A DNA stretch of 64,000 bases, taken from CAWCAW01 sp963714125 (lineage in GTDB: Bacteria; Actinomycetota; Acidimicrobiia; Acidimicrobiales; UBA8190). Both the position numbers and the translations under genes were made by a program. The notes beneath the pieces are model-generated. The model was not told the DNA's origin, ran no database searches, and saw only the letters and a list, made by a program, of their open reading frames with translations. Position 1 is the first letter of the stretch, and each line of letters starts with the position of its first letter. Shown piece by piece: positions 41,910 to 50,937 of this stretch. The stretch spans positions 806,001 through 870,000 of the forward strand of contig OY970234.1 of the NCBI GenBank assembly GCA_963714125.1. The letters run 5' to 3'.

Positions 41910-44672
41910 ATGGCCGAACGAGCGTCTGTCGCCACGATTGCAAACGCCGTTGATCTGCCCGTTGCCGCAACCGCGTCGGTGTCCACCCCAGACCCGATGC
42001 TGAGGCGTCCACGGTTGCATGCACTGCTGAGCGAGGGCGGCCCAGTCACCGTTGTGGGCGCACCGCTCGGCTTCGGCAAATCGGTCCTCCTGACGCAGTG
42101 GATGCAGGAGATGCGTGATGCCGGGCATCAGGTCGTGGCGGTGGATGCCGAGCTCTGCGGTCACAGCGAAGCCGTGTTCTGCACCGAGCTCTCCGCCAAG
42201 GTGCCGGGCGCCGCCAAAGGACGGGCCCGCTCGGCGCGACCGTCGTTGGCTGGAGTCGCCGACGGCCTGCGGAAAATGGGTCAGCCGGTGTGGCTGGTCG
42301 TCGACGGCTTCGATCACGTCGATGATGCGCACATCGTGAACAGCCTGGCGACCCTTGTCGGCAACGTCGAACAATTGTCGCTGCTGGTGGTGGGCAGATC
42401 GGTGCAGCGCATGGTGACGGCTGTGCAGTCGCACATCCCTGTCACCCACGTAGGCGAGCGTGAGCTTGCTTTTACCCAGGATGAGACCGCGCTGCTGCTG
42501 GCGTCCACGGGCGCCCACGTGAGTCGCGCTGGCTCAGTGGCGGTCCACCATGAAGTAATGGGGTGGCCGATGCCTCTCGGCGTTCTGGCCCTCGACTTGG
42601 CCGACACGCCGTTCGCGTCGGATCTCGCCGCCCTCAGTGCGGCGGCGATGACACGAGCGCGACGCCATCTGGAGCTTGCCATCGGTGAGAAGAATTTCAT
42701 GCGCGCCGGGCCATTGGCTCTGGTCGAGGTACTTGGCCTTGACGTGGTTGAGGTGGTGTCGCCCACCAGCGCCATGAGCATCGACACCGGTGCCGGGCCT
42801 TCGGAACCAGGAACCGTCGCCGTGTTGGAACGCAATGGGTTGCTGAGTGCTCGTCACGACGACGCCTTGGTTTTGGAGTGGTCGCCGCTCATGAGAGCGG
42901 TGATCCGGGACGACTTTGTGCGCCGCCACCCGGACGAGGCGAGCACCCTCGAGGGCGCCTTGGCGCAGTGGTATGCGGACCGCCACTCTCCCGAACGTGC
43001 CCTCATCCATGCCGTGAACGCCCGCCGCTGGGATATCTTCACCAGGCTCGTTGGCTTTCATCCCATGGCGCTCTACGGAACACAATGGGCCGAGCTCATG
43101 CGCGCCTTCGCCGAGGTTCCCGATGACGCCATTGTTCCTGACACCACGGCGGCCGCCTTGCGGACCATCACCCTGCAGCTCCCCCTCGACACCCAGACGA
43201 TCCCTCAGCCCCGGGTCCTGACGGCGGCCGAGATCAAGAGCATCAGCCACTCACCCCATGTCCGCAACGTCATCGAGCGAAATCTGTGGCTCCTGGCCCT
43301 GTATCGAGACAGAAGCATGTGGACATGCGCCAGCGTTTGCAACGAGAACGTCAGGGCACTCATGCAGGCCGCGCTGGCCACCCGAACGCCGGAGGTGGTC
43401 GGGTTGCGATCGCTGAGCTTGGTGCAGTCGGCCGCGCTTCATGACCTGCTGGGGGACTCGAGCAGTGCGGTCGTTGAGTATTCCTCGGCGTACAGCCTGG
43501 CGCCTACGAGCGACTTCGCGTTTCTGGGTCATGATGCCGCCGGCCACCTCGCCCTCTCCAATGCCGTGCTGGGCAATGTTCGAGCGGCCACCACCTGGCT
43601 GGAGAGAGACGCGGTCGGGCCGGGAGCCGACGTGCTGGCGTCGGCCGATCTCGATTGCGCCGGCACCATCGCCCGGGCCCTGATCGCCTTGCGTCGCATT
43701 GAAGCGCAGCCCTGTGCCGATGCCCTCGCTGATCTGGATCAGTTGACGGGCCCGAACGAGCTATGGCCCTTTGCGGCGTATGCGCGGGCATGTCACGCCT
43801 TGGTGTGGGGTGACCGGCTCAACGCCATTGACGAGTTGCACAGCACGTGGGTTCCTGCCGACTTGCTTGCCGTCAGCGACGCCAACGGCGGCATGGCCGG
43901 GCCCATGCTGGCCGCCGCCCAAGCCGAGCTGCTCATGTCCCTAGGTCGAGGGAACCATGCCAAGGCCGTGTTGGACGGCGTACGTCACCACCATCCCCTC
44001 GTCAGCGTGGCTCGGGCTCGTCTCGCCTTGCTCACCGGCGACAACGGCGGGGCCATTGCCGTGGCCAATGCCGTCCCTCGGTCTGTCGCCGCCGCCCACA
44101 GCGACCCTCACGATCGCCACCATCGCGTCGTCCACTCGCCGGCTTCCGCCTCTGGGGCACCGTCGGTCTCACCGCTGCATCGTCTCGAGACCACGATCAT
44201 CAGCGCCGTTGCCTATCAACGCCTCGAGATGACCGCCCTCGCTGCCGATCTGCTTCGTCGAGCCGTCAACCAAGCCGAGCAACTCGGAACGTGGCTCCCC
44301 TTGGCCGCCGCACCACGCAGCGACCTCGCCGCTATTGCCACCAAGGTGCCGTCAGCGGCGGCGCTGCTCGACAGCGAACTGTTCGCGGGAGCCCCGGAGA
44401 TCTATCCCGAGGCCATGACGCTGGTCACATTGACCGAACGGGAACGGGTGATCCTCGAGCGCCTGCACAGCGGCGACCAACTCAAGAAGATCGCGTCGTC
44501 CGAGTACGTCTCGACCAATACCGTCAAGACCCAGTTGCGCACGCTTTATCTGAAGCTCGGTGTCACCTCACGCGAGCAGGCGCTCATGGTGGCCGGCGAG
44601 CTTCAGCTCCTGTCGCCGGGTGCGGCCGAGAACTATCCATGCAGCCGCGCTCAGACGCCGACGCCGGCGTGA
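41910..44672 (+). CDS. LAL-type (MalT-like) LuxR-family regulator
   Basis: A 920-residue large ATP-binding LuxR regulator. The P-loop is VVGAPLGFGKSVLLTQW, Walker B-like VWLVVDGFDHVDDAH, and AAA-type features continue to about residue 330. A long helical, TPR-like sensor section follows. The C terminus is a LuxR helix-turn-helix (LTERERVILERLHSGDQLKK, then TNTVKTQLRTLYLKLG). Such proteins activate operons when ATP and an inducer bind. A 5' leader with a duplicated hairpin precedes it. It is convergent with the CHASE-GGDEF-EAL gene, overlapping it by 22 bp at the 3' ends, and is a good candidate regulator of this surface and c-di-GMP island. Confidence 0.88.
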   Translation: MAERASVATIANAVDLPVAATASVSTPDPMLRRPRLHALLSEGGPVTVVGAPLGFGKSVLLTQWMQEMRDAGHQVVAVDAELCGHSEAVFCTELSAKVPGAAKGRARSARPSLAGVADGLRKMGQPVWLVVDGFDHVDDAHIVNSLATLVGNVEQLSLLVVGRSVQRMVTAVQSHIPVTHVGERELAFTQDETALLLASTGAHVSRAGSVAVHHEVMGWPMPLGVLALDLADTPFASDLAALSAAAMTRARRHLELAIGEKNFMRAGPLALVEVLGLDVVEVVSPTSAMSIDTGAGPSEPGTVAVLERNGLLSARHDDALVLEWSPLMRAVIRDDFVRRHPDEASTLEGALAQWYADRHSPERALIHAVNARRWDIFTRLVGFHPMALYGTQWAELMRAFAEVPDDAIVPDTTAAALRTITLQLPLDTQTIPQPRVLTAAEIKSISHSPHVRNVIERNLWLLALYRDRSMWTCASVCNENVRALMQAALATRTPEVVGLRSLSLVQSAALHDLLGDSSSAVVEYSSAYSLAPTSDFAFLGHDAAGHLALSNAVLGNVRAATTWLERDAVGPGADVLASADLDCAGTIARALIALRRIEAQPCADALADLDQLTGPNELWPFAAYARACHALVWGDRLNAIDELHSTWVPADLLAVSDANGGMAGPMLAAAQAELLMSLGRGNHAKAVLDGVRHHHPLVSVARARLALLTGDNGGAIAVANAVPRSVAAAHSDPHDRHHRVVHSPASASGAPSVSPLHRLETTIISAVAYQRLEMTALAADLLRRAVNQAEQLGTWLPLAAAPRSDLAAIATKVPSAAALLDSELFAGAPEIYPEAMTLVTLTERERVILERLHSGDQLKKIASSEYVSTNTVKTQLRTLYLKLGVTSREQALMVAGELQLLSPGAAENYPCSRAQTPTPA

Positions 44673-46966
44673 GCGATGGTCCGCAGCAAGTGGTCCATGG
44701 CTTTGACATCGAGAGGTCGCGAGAACAGGAACCCCTGACCGGTATCGATGGGCTCGGCCCGCAGAAGCTGAAGTTGGTCGTGGGTTTCGATTCCCTCGGC
44801 GACAATCTCGAGCCCGAGCGCCTTACCGAGCTCGACGAGCGTATGGATGATGGCCGCCGACTTGGCGCTTTTGGCGACCACTGACACGAACGACCGATCG
44901 ATCTTCAGCGCGTCGATGGGGAATTGCTGGAGGGACGTAAACGACGAATAGCCCATCCCGAAGTCGTCGATGGCCAGGCGCACGCCGAGTGCCTTCAACA
45001 GCTGAAGCCGGGACAAGGTGCACAGGGCATCATTAGGTAAAGCGGTCTCGGTGAGCTCCAGGGTCAACAGGGCGGGATCAAGACTGCTGGCCGTCAGCGC
45101 GCCGTGTACGTCGTCGACGATCCGGTCGCGTTCGAGCTGGCGCGCCGAGATGTTCACGGAGATGGAGATGCGGTGCCCTCGGCGATGCCACTGGGCCGCC
45201 TGCCGGCACGCGCTGTCGAGCACCCACTGTCCGACAGGCACGATGAGGCCGCTTGCTTCGAGGGAGGGGATGAATTCATCGGCGAGAATGACGCCTCGGT
45301 CCGGGTGATGCCAACGCAACAAGGCCTCGGCCCCGGTGAGTGCTCCGCTGGCGAGGTTGAAGGTCGGTTGGTAGAGCAAGAAGAACTGCCCCGTCTCCAC
45401 CGCCGTGCGTAGATCGACGGCAAGCTGGTGCGTCTCGTCCATCTCGGTCTGCATGGAGGGCACGAACAAGGTGGCTCCTTGTTTCCCCTCGGCCTTGGCC
45501 CGGTAGAGGGCGATATCGGCGTTTCGCAGGAGCTCTTCGGATGTGTGGCGCCGGCCTTGAGCAATGCCGATGCTGGCGGTGATCGACAAGGCCACCTCGG
45601 AGTCTGGGATCGTAAAAGGGAGCGTGAACGCATCGAGGATCCTCGCTGCTACCGCTTCACCGCCGGCCCCGGCGGTGCTTCCTTGGGCCACCACGATGAA
45701 TTCGTCACCACCGAGGCGTCCGACGGAATCCTGCTCACGAACGGTGCGACGCAGCCGGGACCCCACTTCGACGAGCAACCGGTCTCCGGCACCGTGGCCC
45801 AACGTGTCGTTGATGTCCTTGAAGTTGTCGAGGTCGATGAACAGGACGGCCACGACGGTGCCTTCTCGCCGGCAGCGGGCCAAGACCTGGCCAACTCGAT
45901 CGAGGATCAAAGCGCGATTGGGCAGGCCGGTGAGCGAGTCGTGAAAGGCTTGGTGATGGAGTTGAACGGTGCGCTCACCCACCAGCGCCAGGGCGCGGGC
46001 GCGGCTGGTCCCGAGCACGTAGATGAACGCCCCCAGCATCATGCTCAGCAGCAGACCACCGAGAAACAGGCCCTGCGCGTCGCCGTCGGTGAGCACGCCG
46101 CCCTGTGCCACCGTGCCGAAGGTTTCGAGCTGCCAGCTGTTGTCAATGTGGACGGTGGTCTTCTGCGCATGCCGGGGGAGCAGTCCCGACGAAAAGGTGA
46201 CATGCGAGGAGCCGGAGTCGAATCGAAGGGCTACCGCCGTACCCGGAAAGTTCGCTAAGGCCGCGTGCAACAGCACGCCAGGGAGGACCTGCGCCCCGGT
46301 CCATCCGATGAGAGCGGCGCGTCGCATTGCGAGGGTGGGCGGCACGACCCCGCCCCGGTAGATGGCGCTCCCCACCGCCAGCACGGTGTCGGCTCCGGTC
46401 CCGACGGGGAGATACGCGGCCTGACCTGAGTCGCGGGTCGACTCGAGCTCAGGACCCAAAGGGCTGTCGCAGTAATCGAGGCCGGTCGTAAAGGCAGTGG
46501 CCCCGGGGCGAGACGATCCCACCGTGCCGAGGCAGTAATAGGGCCGCTTCCCCGGTGGGGTGATCGCAAATGTCCCGGTGGCGACCGACGGGTCGGCCCC
46601 GTCGGATTCTTCGTGGGCCACAAAACGATGAAGCTGGGACGCAGAGACGATGGACACTTCGGCGATCGCCATCAGCTCGGGGTATTGCTCAAAGGCATGT
46701 ACGGACTTGGTCCACTGGACGTAGTCGGTCTCGGACGCATCGGGGTTGGAGAGGAAGTACGCCGACGCGCTGAGGACGAGGTCCTGCTCATGCTCGAGAG
46801 CCGCCTTCAATTTGGAGGCGATCTCCGTCGACGAGGCGACGAACGTCTGGCGGGACCGCTGCTCGTCAGCGCGCGCCAGTGCGTTGGCGCCGAAGGCGGA
46901 TGCCACCGCGCCTACAACGAGGACAAGAGTCGATGCTGCCAACCAGATCGGCCGGCGTCGGCTCAC
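44651..46966 (-). CDS. Membrane CHASE-GGDEF-EAL cyclic-di-GMP enzyme
   Basis: A 771-residue sensor enzyme. A first transmembrane helix (WLAASTLVLVVGAVASAFG) and a second at about residue 310 (GLFLGGLLLSMMLGAFIYVL) flank an extracytoplasmic CHASE-like sensor of about 270 residues. The GGDEF domain has an intact RLGGDEF active site and a RxxD inhibitory site (REQD) five residues upstream. The EAL domain keeps AEALLRW, VNISARQL, LELTE, IDDFGMGYSS, LKIDRSFV and EGIE. Synthesis and breakdown of c-di-GMP are both possible. The GTG at 46966 overlaps the LamG gene's TGA (GTGA), so it is translated with that secreted protein, which may also be its ligand or neighbour outside the cell. Confidence 0.92.
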   Translation of the reverse strand: MSRRRPIWLAASTLVLVVGAVASAFGANALARADEQRSRQTFVASSTEIASKLKAALEHEQDLVLSASAYFLSNPDASETDYVQWTKSVHAFEQYPELMAIAEVSIVSASQLHRFVAHEESDGADPSVATGTFAITPPGKRPYYCLGTVGSSRPGATAFTTGLDYCDSPLGPELESTRDSGQAAYLPVGTGADTVLAVGSAIYRGGVVPPTLAMRRAALIGWTGAQVLPGVLLHAALANFPGTAVALRFDSGSSHVTFSSGLLPRHAQKTTVHIDNSWQLETFGTVAQGGVLTDGDAQGLFLGGLLLSMMLGAFIYVLGTSRARALALVGERTVQLHHQAFHDSLTGLPNRALILDRVGQVLARCRREGTVVAVLFIDLDNFKDINDTLGHGAGDRLLVEVGSRLRRTVREQDSVGRLGGDEFIVVAQGSTAGAGGEAVAARILDAFTLPFTIPDSEVALSITASIGIAQGRRHTSEELLRNADIALYRAKAEGKQGATLFVPSMQTEMDETHQLAVDLRTAVETGQFFLLYQPTFNLASGALTGAEALLRWHHPDRGVILADEFIPSLEASGLIVPVGQWVLDSACRQAAQWHRRGHRISISVNISARQLERDRIVDDVHGALTASSLDPALLTLELTETALPNDALCTLSRLQLLKALGVRLAIDDFGMGYSSFTSLQQFPIDALKIDRSFVSVVAKSAKSAAIIHTLVELGKALGLEIVAEGIETHDQLQLLRAEPIDTGQGFLFSRPLDVKAMDHLLRTIAHAGVGV

Positions 46967-49134
46967 AGCGACACGTATCCGACATCGTGCACGAGAGTGG
47001 TCGTGAACCCGCCACTGCTGTCGGTGATCGACAGAGGGACGCTGACGTGCAGTCCCACACCAGCCGCCGGAGGGGTGGTGGCCCCGAGCGTTGTCGTGGT
47101 GGTGAATGTCAACGTCGGTAAGGAAACGGGCACGGTGGCGGTCACCGGGGAAAGCCAGTTCGTCGGTGGCGCGGTCGGACACGCCCCCGAGGCGACGGGG
47201 TAGATACACGCGGAACCCGCCTGGATGGTCAGCGCTATATAGGTGCAGGCTGCCGCCGTCGGAGCCGTCGTCACCACCAGAGGCCAATAGGCATTGGAGG
47301 CCGCTACGCCCCCCGTCACCGCGGCGTCATAGCTGCTGGCTGAGGATTCGGCGTAGAGCGTCGACACGTTGGCGGCCGACAACACGGTGGGGAAGATGGC
47401 GATCTGGCCCAGCGAGCCCTCCCAGTAATCGGTCGTCGGTTGGTCGGTCCAGTTGCCGTTGGGATCCCAACCGATGTGCCACCACCCGCTGTACTCCTGC
47501 GCCGGGTCGCCGCCATTGCCCGACGTGGTCTCGTTCCCGGCCGATCCCGCCACCAGGGCGCCGTCGATGTACATGAGGGCCGTGGCCGTGGTGCTGTTGA
47601 CCGGTATGACGGTGACCACCACAAAGTGCCAGGTCCCATCGGCGTAGTCATGCGTTGTCGTGGCTGAGCTGTTGAGCTCGAATTGCGTGTTCGGATACAA
47701 GGCGAATACCAGATGCCCGCTCGGGTCGAGCCACAGCATGCGGTCATAGGAGCCGGCTGTGTTGGTCTGCACGCTGTTGAACGAGACGATCCCACCCGTC
47801 GGCGTGCTCGTCTTGAACCACGCCGCCATGGAGAAGGTCTGGGGACCGGGGTTGGTCAAAAACGCGGTTGAGTCCACCGCCGTCTGGATCCAGCCCGTCG
47901 ATCCGTTGAAGGTGGTGGCGGTGGTGGACAGCGGCCCCGATGCGTCGGTGCCCAGCGTGCCCTCCCCGGTGCCGTAGTCCGTGCCCGGGTTGGCGGAATC
48001 GTCGCTGTAGAGGCTGGTGGAGTTGGCGGTCAGGTTGGCGATGGCGCCGGTGTAGAGGGTGGAGCCGGTGTCCTGTAGCGCCCAATACGAGGTGGGGGCA
48101 TCGGCGATCACTTGGGTCGACAGGGCCGACTGAGTCGTCTCGGCGTACAGCGTGGAGACCTGTCCTGCACTCAGGGCCGCAGGGAACACGGCCTCGTCGG
48201 CCAACGATCCTCCGAAGAAGTCGGACGTGGGCAAGGTGGTGAAGCCGCTTCCTACTGCGCTCCCCCAACCGAGGTGCCAGAAGCCTGTGTAGCTCAAGGT
48301 GGCCTTGGCGCCAGCCGCGGCGGAGGTGATGTTCGAAGTTCCGTTGATGTAGATCACCATGCCGGCGGTGGTGGACTTGGTGGCTACGACGAAGTACCAA
48401 GTTCCCGTGGCCAGCGCGGCGGCAGCGGTGGACTCCAAGGTGGTGGTGTCGTTGCCGAAGCCGATGCGTCCAGCCGTGTTGATCCAGATCATGCGGTCGG
48501 TGTCCGTCGGCGCCGTATTGCCTTGGGTGCTGGTGTCGCCGAGTATGACGCCGTTGAGCGCCGTTGGCTTCACCCACGCCATCAACGTGTAATTGGTGGG
48601 CGCGGCAGCCCCGGAGAGCGTCTCACCCCAACCTGTCGAGCCGTCGAGGGTGACGGCACGTGACGAGGCCGACAACGTCGTGGGTCCGCTGCCGGCCGCA
48701 CCGTAGGTGGTGGTGCCGATGGGCAGTCCGGTGTTGGTCGCCGCCGTAGAGGTGTCGGCAAACTCCTGGACCCCGCAGCTGCCGGTGGTGGACACACCGG
48801 CAGTCGTAGGGGAGATTGAGCCCTGGTTGGCTAACGTCGTTGTTAACGAGCCCACGGCGGTGGCCATCGGATAGGTCGTACACGTTCCCGTGTTCGACGC
48901 CGTGATACCGCTAGCCGTGTTCGGAGACGACAGACAGTTCGTTGCTCCGATGGTGTCGGAAAGCTGCAGCGTGCCGCTTTGGAAGGTGCCGTTGCCACCT
49001 ACCTTGGCGCTGTCGCCGCCAAAGACAGGACCCTGACCGGTGACGGCACTGAGGGCGCCGAGGACGACTAAGAGCCCGAGGGCGGACCTGACCCAGGGGA
49101 GATGGCTCCTCTGGGTCAGGCCATGCGCGGTCAT
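46963..49134 (-). CDS. Secreted TasA-like protein with two inserted LamG domains
   Basis: A 723-residue exported protein. The N terminus has a signal helix (ALGLLVVLGALSAVTG), then TFQSGTLQLSDTIGATNCLS, which matches the start of the smaller TasA-like protein upstream. Two LamG/concanavalin-like domains follow (residues about 155-335 and 345-640), each with LDGSTGW or FNGSTGW, a WHLGWG or WHIGWD strand and a LSAGQVSTLYAE or LSAANVSTLYAE end. The last 80 residues return to the TasA-like fold, with CIYPVASGACP matching CVYPAGAGACP of the small protein. I infer that the LamG pair is inserted into the TasA-like sheet. It is coupled to the CHASE-GGDEF-EAL gene by a 4-bp overlap. Confidence 0.75.
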   Translation of the reverse strand: MTAHGLTQRSHLPWVRSALGLLVVLGALSAVTGQGPVFGGDSAKVGGNGTFQSGTLQLSDTIGATNCLSSPNTASGITASNTGTCTTYPMATAVGSLTTTLANQGSISPTTAGVSTTGSCGVQEFADTSTAATNTGLPIGTTTYGAAGSGPTTLSASSRAVTLDGSTGWGETLSGAAAPTNYTLMAWVKPTALNGVILGDTSTQGNTAPTDTDRMIWINTAGRIGFGNDTTTLESTAAAALATGTWYFVVATKSTTAGMVIYINGTSNITSAAAGAKATLSYTGFWHLGWGSAVGSGFTTLPTSDFFGGSLADEAVFPAALSAGQVSTLYAETTQSALSTQVIADAPTSYWALQDTGSTLYTGAIANLTANSTSLYSDDSANPGTDYGTGEGTLGTDASGPLSTTATTFNGSTGWIQTAVDSTAFLTNPGPQTFSMAAWFKTSTPTGGIVSFNSVQTNTAGSYDRMLWLDPSGHLVFALYPNTQFELNSSATTTHDYADGTWHFVVVTVIPVNSTTATALMYIDGALVAGSAGNETTSGNGGDPAQEYSGWWHIGWDPNGNWTDQPTTDYWEGSLGQIAIFPTVLSAANVSTLYAESSASSYDAAVTGGVAASNAYWPLVVTTAPTAAACTYIALTIQAGSACIYPVASGACPTAPPTNWLSPVTATVPVSLPTLTFTTTTTLGATTPPAAGVGLHVSVPLSITDSSGGFTTTLVHDVGYVSL

Positions 49135-49173
49135 TGCTCAGGAGTTTCCGGCGCGAGGGCCCCAAGTCCAGGA

Positions 49174-49866
49174 CTACTGGGTGAGGGAGTAGGTGAGCGG
49201 GATGCTGGCGACGAGTCCCTGATCGGCGTTGGTGGCGGTGCTGTCGAGCCCGGTGGTGAAGGTGAGCGTGACGGTAGAACCCGCCGCCAGAGAGGAGACC
49301 ATCGACAAGCTCCCCACGCTGGCCAACGTCGACAGGTTGTACGTCGTGGCCAGGGCCGGACAGGCACCAGCGCCAGCCGGATAGACGCACTTGGTGCCGT
49401 TGTAGATGGTCACGTCAACTTTGCCGCAGAAGCCGCTGGTATCACTGCCCGACGACAACGGGTTCAGCGCCGATGTGGCGAATGGGGCCGCCGCGGTGGT
49501 GCAGGAGCTCTCGGTCAGAGCGATACCGGTAAGCGACGAGATCGATCCCTGGTTGGTCAAGGCGACGCTGGCCGTCTGCGACGTTCCGCTCACCTCGTTC
49601 GTCGTCCCTGTCCCGAGGTCGCTCGACGCGCACGTGCTGTTCACGTTGGTGATGATTCCGGCCGCCGAGTTCGGTGAGGACAGACATGTGGTGCCCCCGA
49701 CGGTCTTCGACAGAATCAATGTTCCGCTCTGAAAGGAGTTGGCGCTCCCGCCTACTTGGGCATAGAACGGGGTGACGCCGAACGCGGTGGCCGCCGTAAA
49801 GGCGAGGGCCATCGTTCCGAGAACGGCGGCTACGAAGCCGCCGGAAAATCGGCTCTGGTGGTGCAT
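49174..49866 (-). CDS. TasA/camelysin-like secreted protein
   Basis: A 230-residue exported protein. A hydrophobic signal segment (VAAVLGTMALAFTAATAFG) is followed by SFQSGTLILSKTVGGTTCLS, which matches the N(T/S)F-x-(A/S)GTLxL pattern just after the signal of SipW-dependent TasA, CotN and camelysin proteins. The rest is beta-rich, with many Ser, Thr and Gly and six or more Cys likely forming disulfides. In Bacillus, such proteins polymerise into biofilm fibres after SipW cleavage. A SipW-like peptidase gene precedes it by 156 bp and a larger relative follows after 39 bp. AAGGAG lies just before the ATG. Assignment to the family rests on pattern and context. Confidence 0.7.
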   Translation of the reverse strand: MHHQSRFSGGFVAAVLGTMALAFTAATAFGVTPFYAQVGGSANSFQSGTLILSKTVGGTTCLSSPNSAAGIITNVNSTCASSDLGTGTTNEVSGTSQTASVALTNQGSISSLTGIALTESSCTTAAAPFATSALNPLSSGSDTSGFCGKVDVTIYNGTKCVYPAGAGACPALATTYNLSTLASVGSLSMVSSLAAGSTVTLTFTTGLDSTATNADQGLVASIPLTYSLTQ

Positions 49867-49883
49867 GATGTCTCCTTGTTGAG

Positions 49884-49897
49884 GCCCTCGCGAGGGC
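49884..49897. promoter_or_regulatory. Perfect palindrome next to the TasA-like ribosome binding site
   Basis: GCCCTCGCGAGGGC, a perfect 14-bp palindrome, ends 6 nt before the AAGGAG of the TasA-like gene (minus strand). It could be an operator or form an mRNA hairpin adjacent to the ribosome binding site. Confidence 0.4.
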
Positions 49898-49930
49898 GTA
49901 GTCGCGCCACAACGCAGTCCGCTGGGCGTG

Positions 49931-49945
49931 TGTCGATTATCGACA
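49931..49945. promoter_or_regulatory. Perfect 15-bp palindrome upstream of TasA-like gene
   Basis: TGTCGAT-T-ATCGACA has 7-bp perfect arms and one central base, 65 bp upstream of the TasA-like start and within the gap after the signal peptidase gene. This is the form of a dimeric repressor or activator site. Confidence 0.4.
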
Positions 49946-50022
49946 GCGCCATCGAAGAACTCAGGCGGATGACGTGATGAATCGAAGGTGATCGTGCAGG
50001 TGACCGGTGCGCAGGGAGCGTG

Positions 50023-50937
50023 CTACATCCCCGGTGCCAACCGCCGTCTGAAGATGTGTTGCGGTCCGCGGTGGTGGTTCAGGCGGTGCGCGGGAACCGG
50101 GACCAGCGAGGTGAGTCGTCGGACGAGCATGGGTGAGAAACAAAAGAAACCCGCCAGGACCCACCCCCACCACGGCAATGCCACCGAACCCGAAATGGGG
50201 AGCCGCCGGGCGTGGCCCACCATGGTGCCGCGCACGACAACCTCTTGTCCGGCCGCGGCGATCACCGCTTTGCCGTGAGGCAAAGCGACACGCACAGGTA
50301 GCACGCCGCTGTTGACCAGGCGGGCCGTGATGTGCCGCCCTACTCTTTGGGCGCTGTAGAGGTAGCTGTTGAGAATGATGCGATAACGCCAAAAGGGAAT
50401 GGCCACGATCAAGGCCTGGCCAAGGGTCACCACCGAGGTGCGCAATCGGCCTCGGACAATGAGCGCCAGGAACATCACCCCGGCCGTACTGAGAAACAGC
50501 CAGGTCGACAGTTTGTACACCCATCCAATGGCCGGGATGATCGCCACCGGTGTTCCCGAAATCTCTTTGGCGGTAATGGTCCAAGGATCGGGAGTCGGGT
50601 TCAGATCGCCTTTTGTCTCGTAGCGACCATCCGGCTCTATGCGGTAGATCCGGTGGATGAAGGTGAAGCTCAAATCGGACCAAGGGCGAAAGACGATAAT
50701 TTCGCCCACGCGCAGATCAGGGTGCGCCCCCATTGGCTCGGTGGCCACCAACGAGCCCACCGGGGCGGTGCGACCCATCGAGGGCGAACCGACCCAGAAC
50801 AGCCGGCCACCCGAACCCAGCCACCCTCCCCACGTGCACGCCACGGCCACGAGGATTCCCAGCGCGCCGAGCATGAGCCCGCTCGAAGCATGCCGCGCCA
50901 GACTCCGGCGCGTGGTGCGATCCTCGCCTCCAATCAC
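50023..50937 (-). CDS. SipW/ER-type signal peptidase I
   Basis: A 304-residue membrane peptidase of family S26. An N-terminal helix (LMLGALGILVAVACTWGGW) precedes GSPSMGRTAPVGSLVATEP, with the catalytic Ser53 before Met. The general base is His95 in FTFIHRIYRI, where bacterial Lep enzymes have Lys, and the third motif is ETKGDLNPTPDPW with Asp111. A Ser-His-Asp set of this kind marks the archaeal/eukaryotic ER and SipW subtype. Two further helices lie in the C-terminal half. The GTG at 50937 has AAGGAG upstream. Its place ahead of two TasA-like genes suggests it processes their signal peptides. Confidence 0.85.
   Translation of the reverse strand: MIGGEDRTTRRSLARHASSGLMLGALGILVAVACTWGGWLGSGGRLFWVGSPSMGRTAPVGSLVATEPMGAHPDLRVGEIIVFRPWSDLSFTFIHRIYRIEPDGRYETKGDLNPTPDPWTITAKEISGTPVAIIPAIGWVYKLSTWLFLSTAGVMFLALIVRGRLRTSVVTLGQALIVAIPFWRYRIILNSYLYSAQRVGRHITARLVNSGVLPVRVALPHGKAVIAAAGQEVVVRGTMVGHARRLPISGSVALPWWGWVLAGFFCFSPMLVRRLTSLVPVPAHRLNHHRGPQHIFRRRLAPGM

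Noticed and set aside
46967..47287. Extension of the CHASE-GGDEF-EAL frame upstream of the GTG
   Set aside because: It runs through the LamG gene on the same strand in another frame; the GTGA overlap is a better start.
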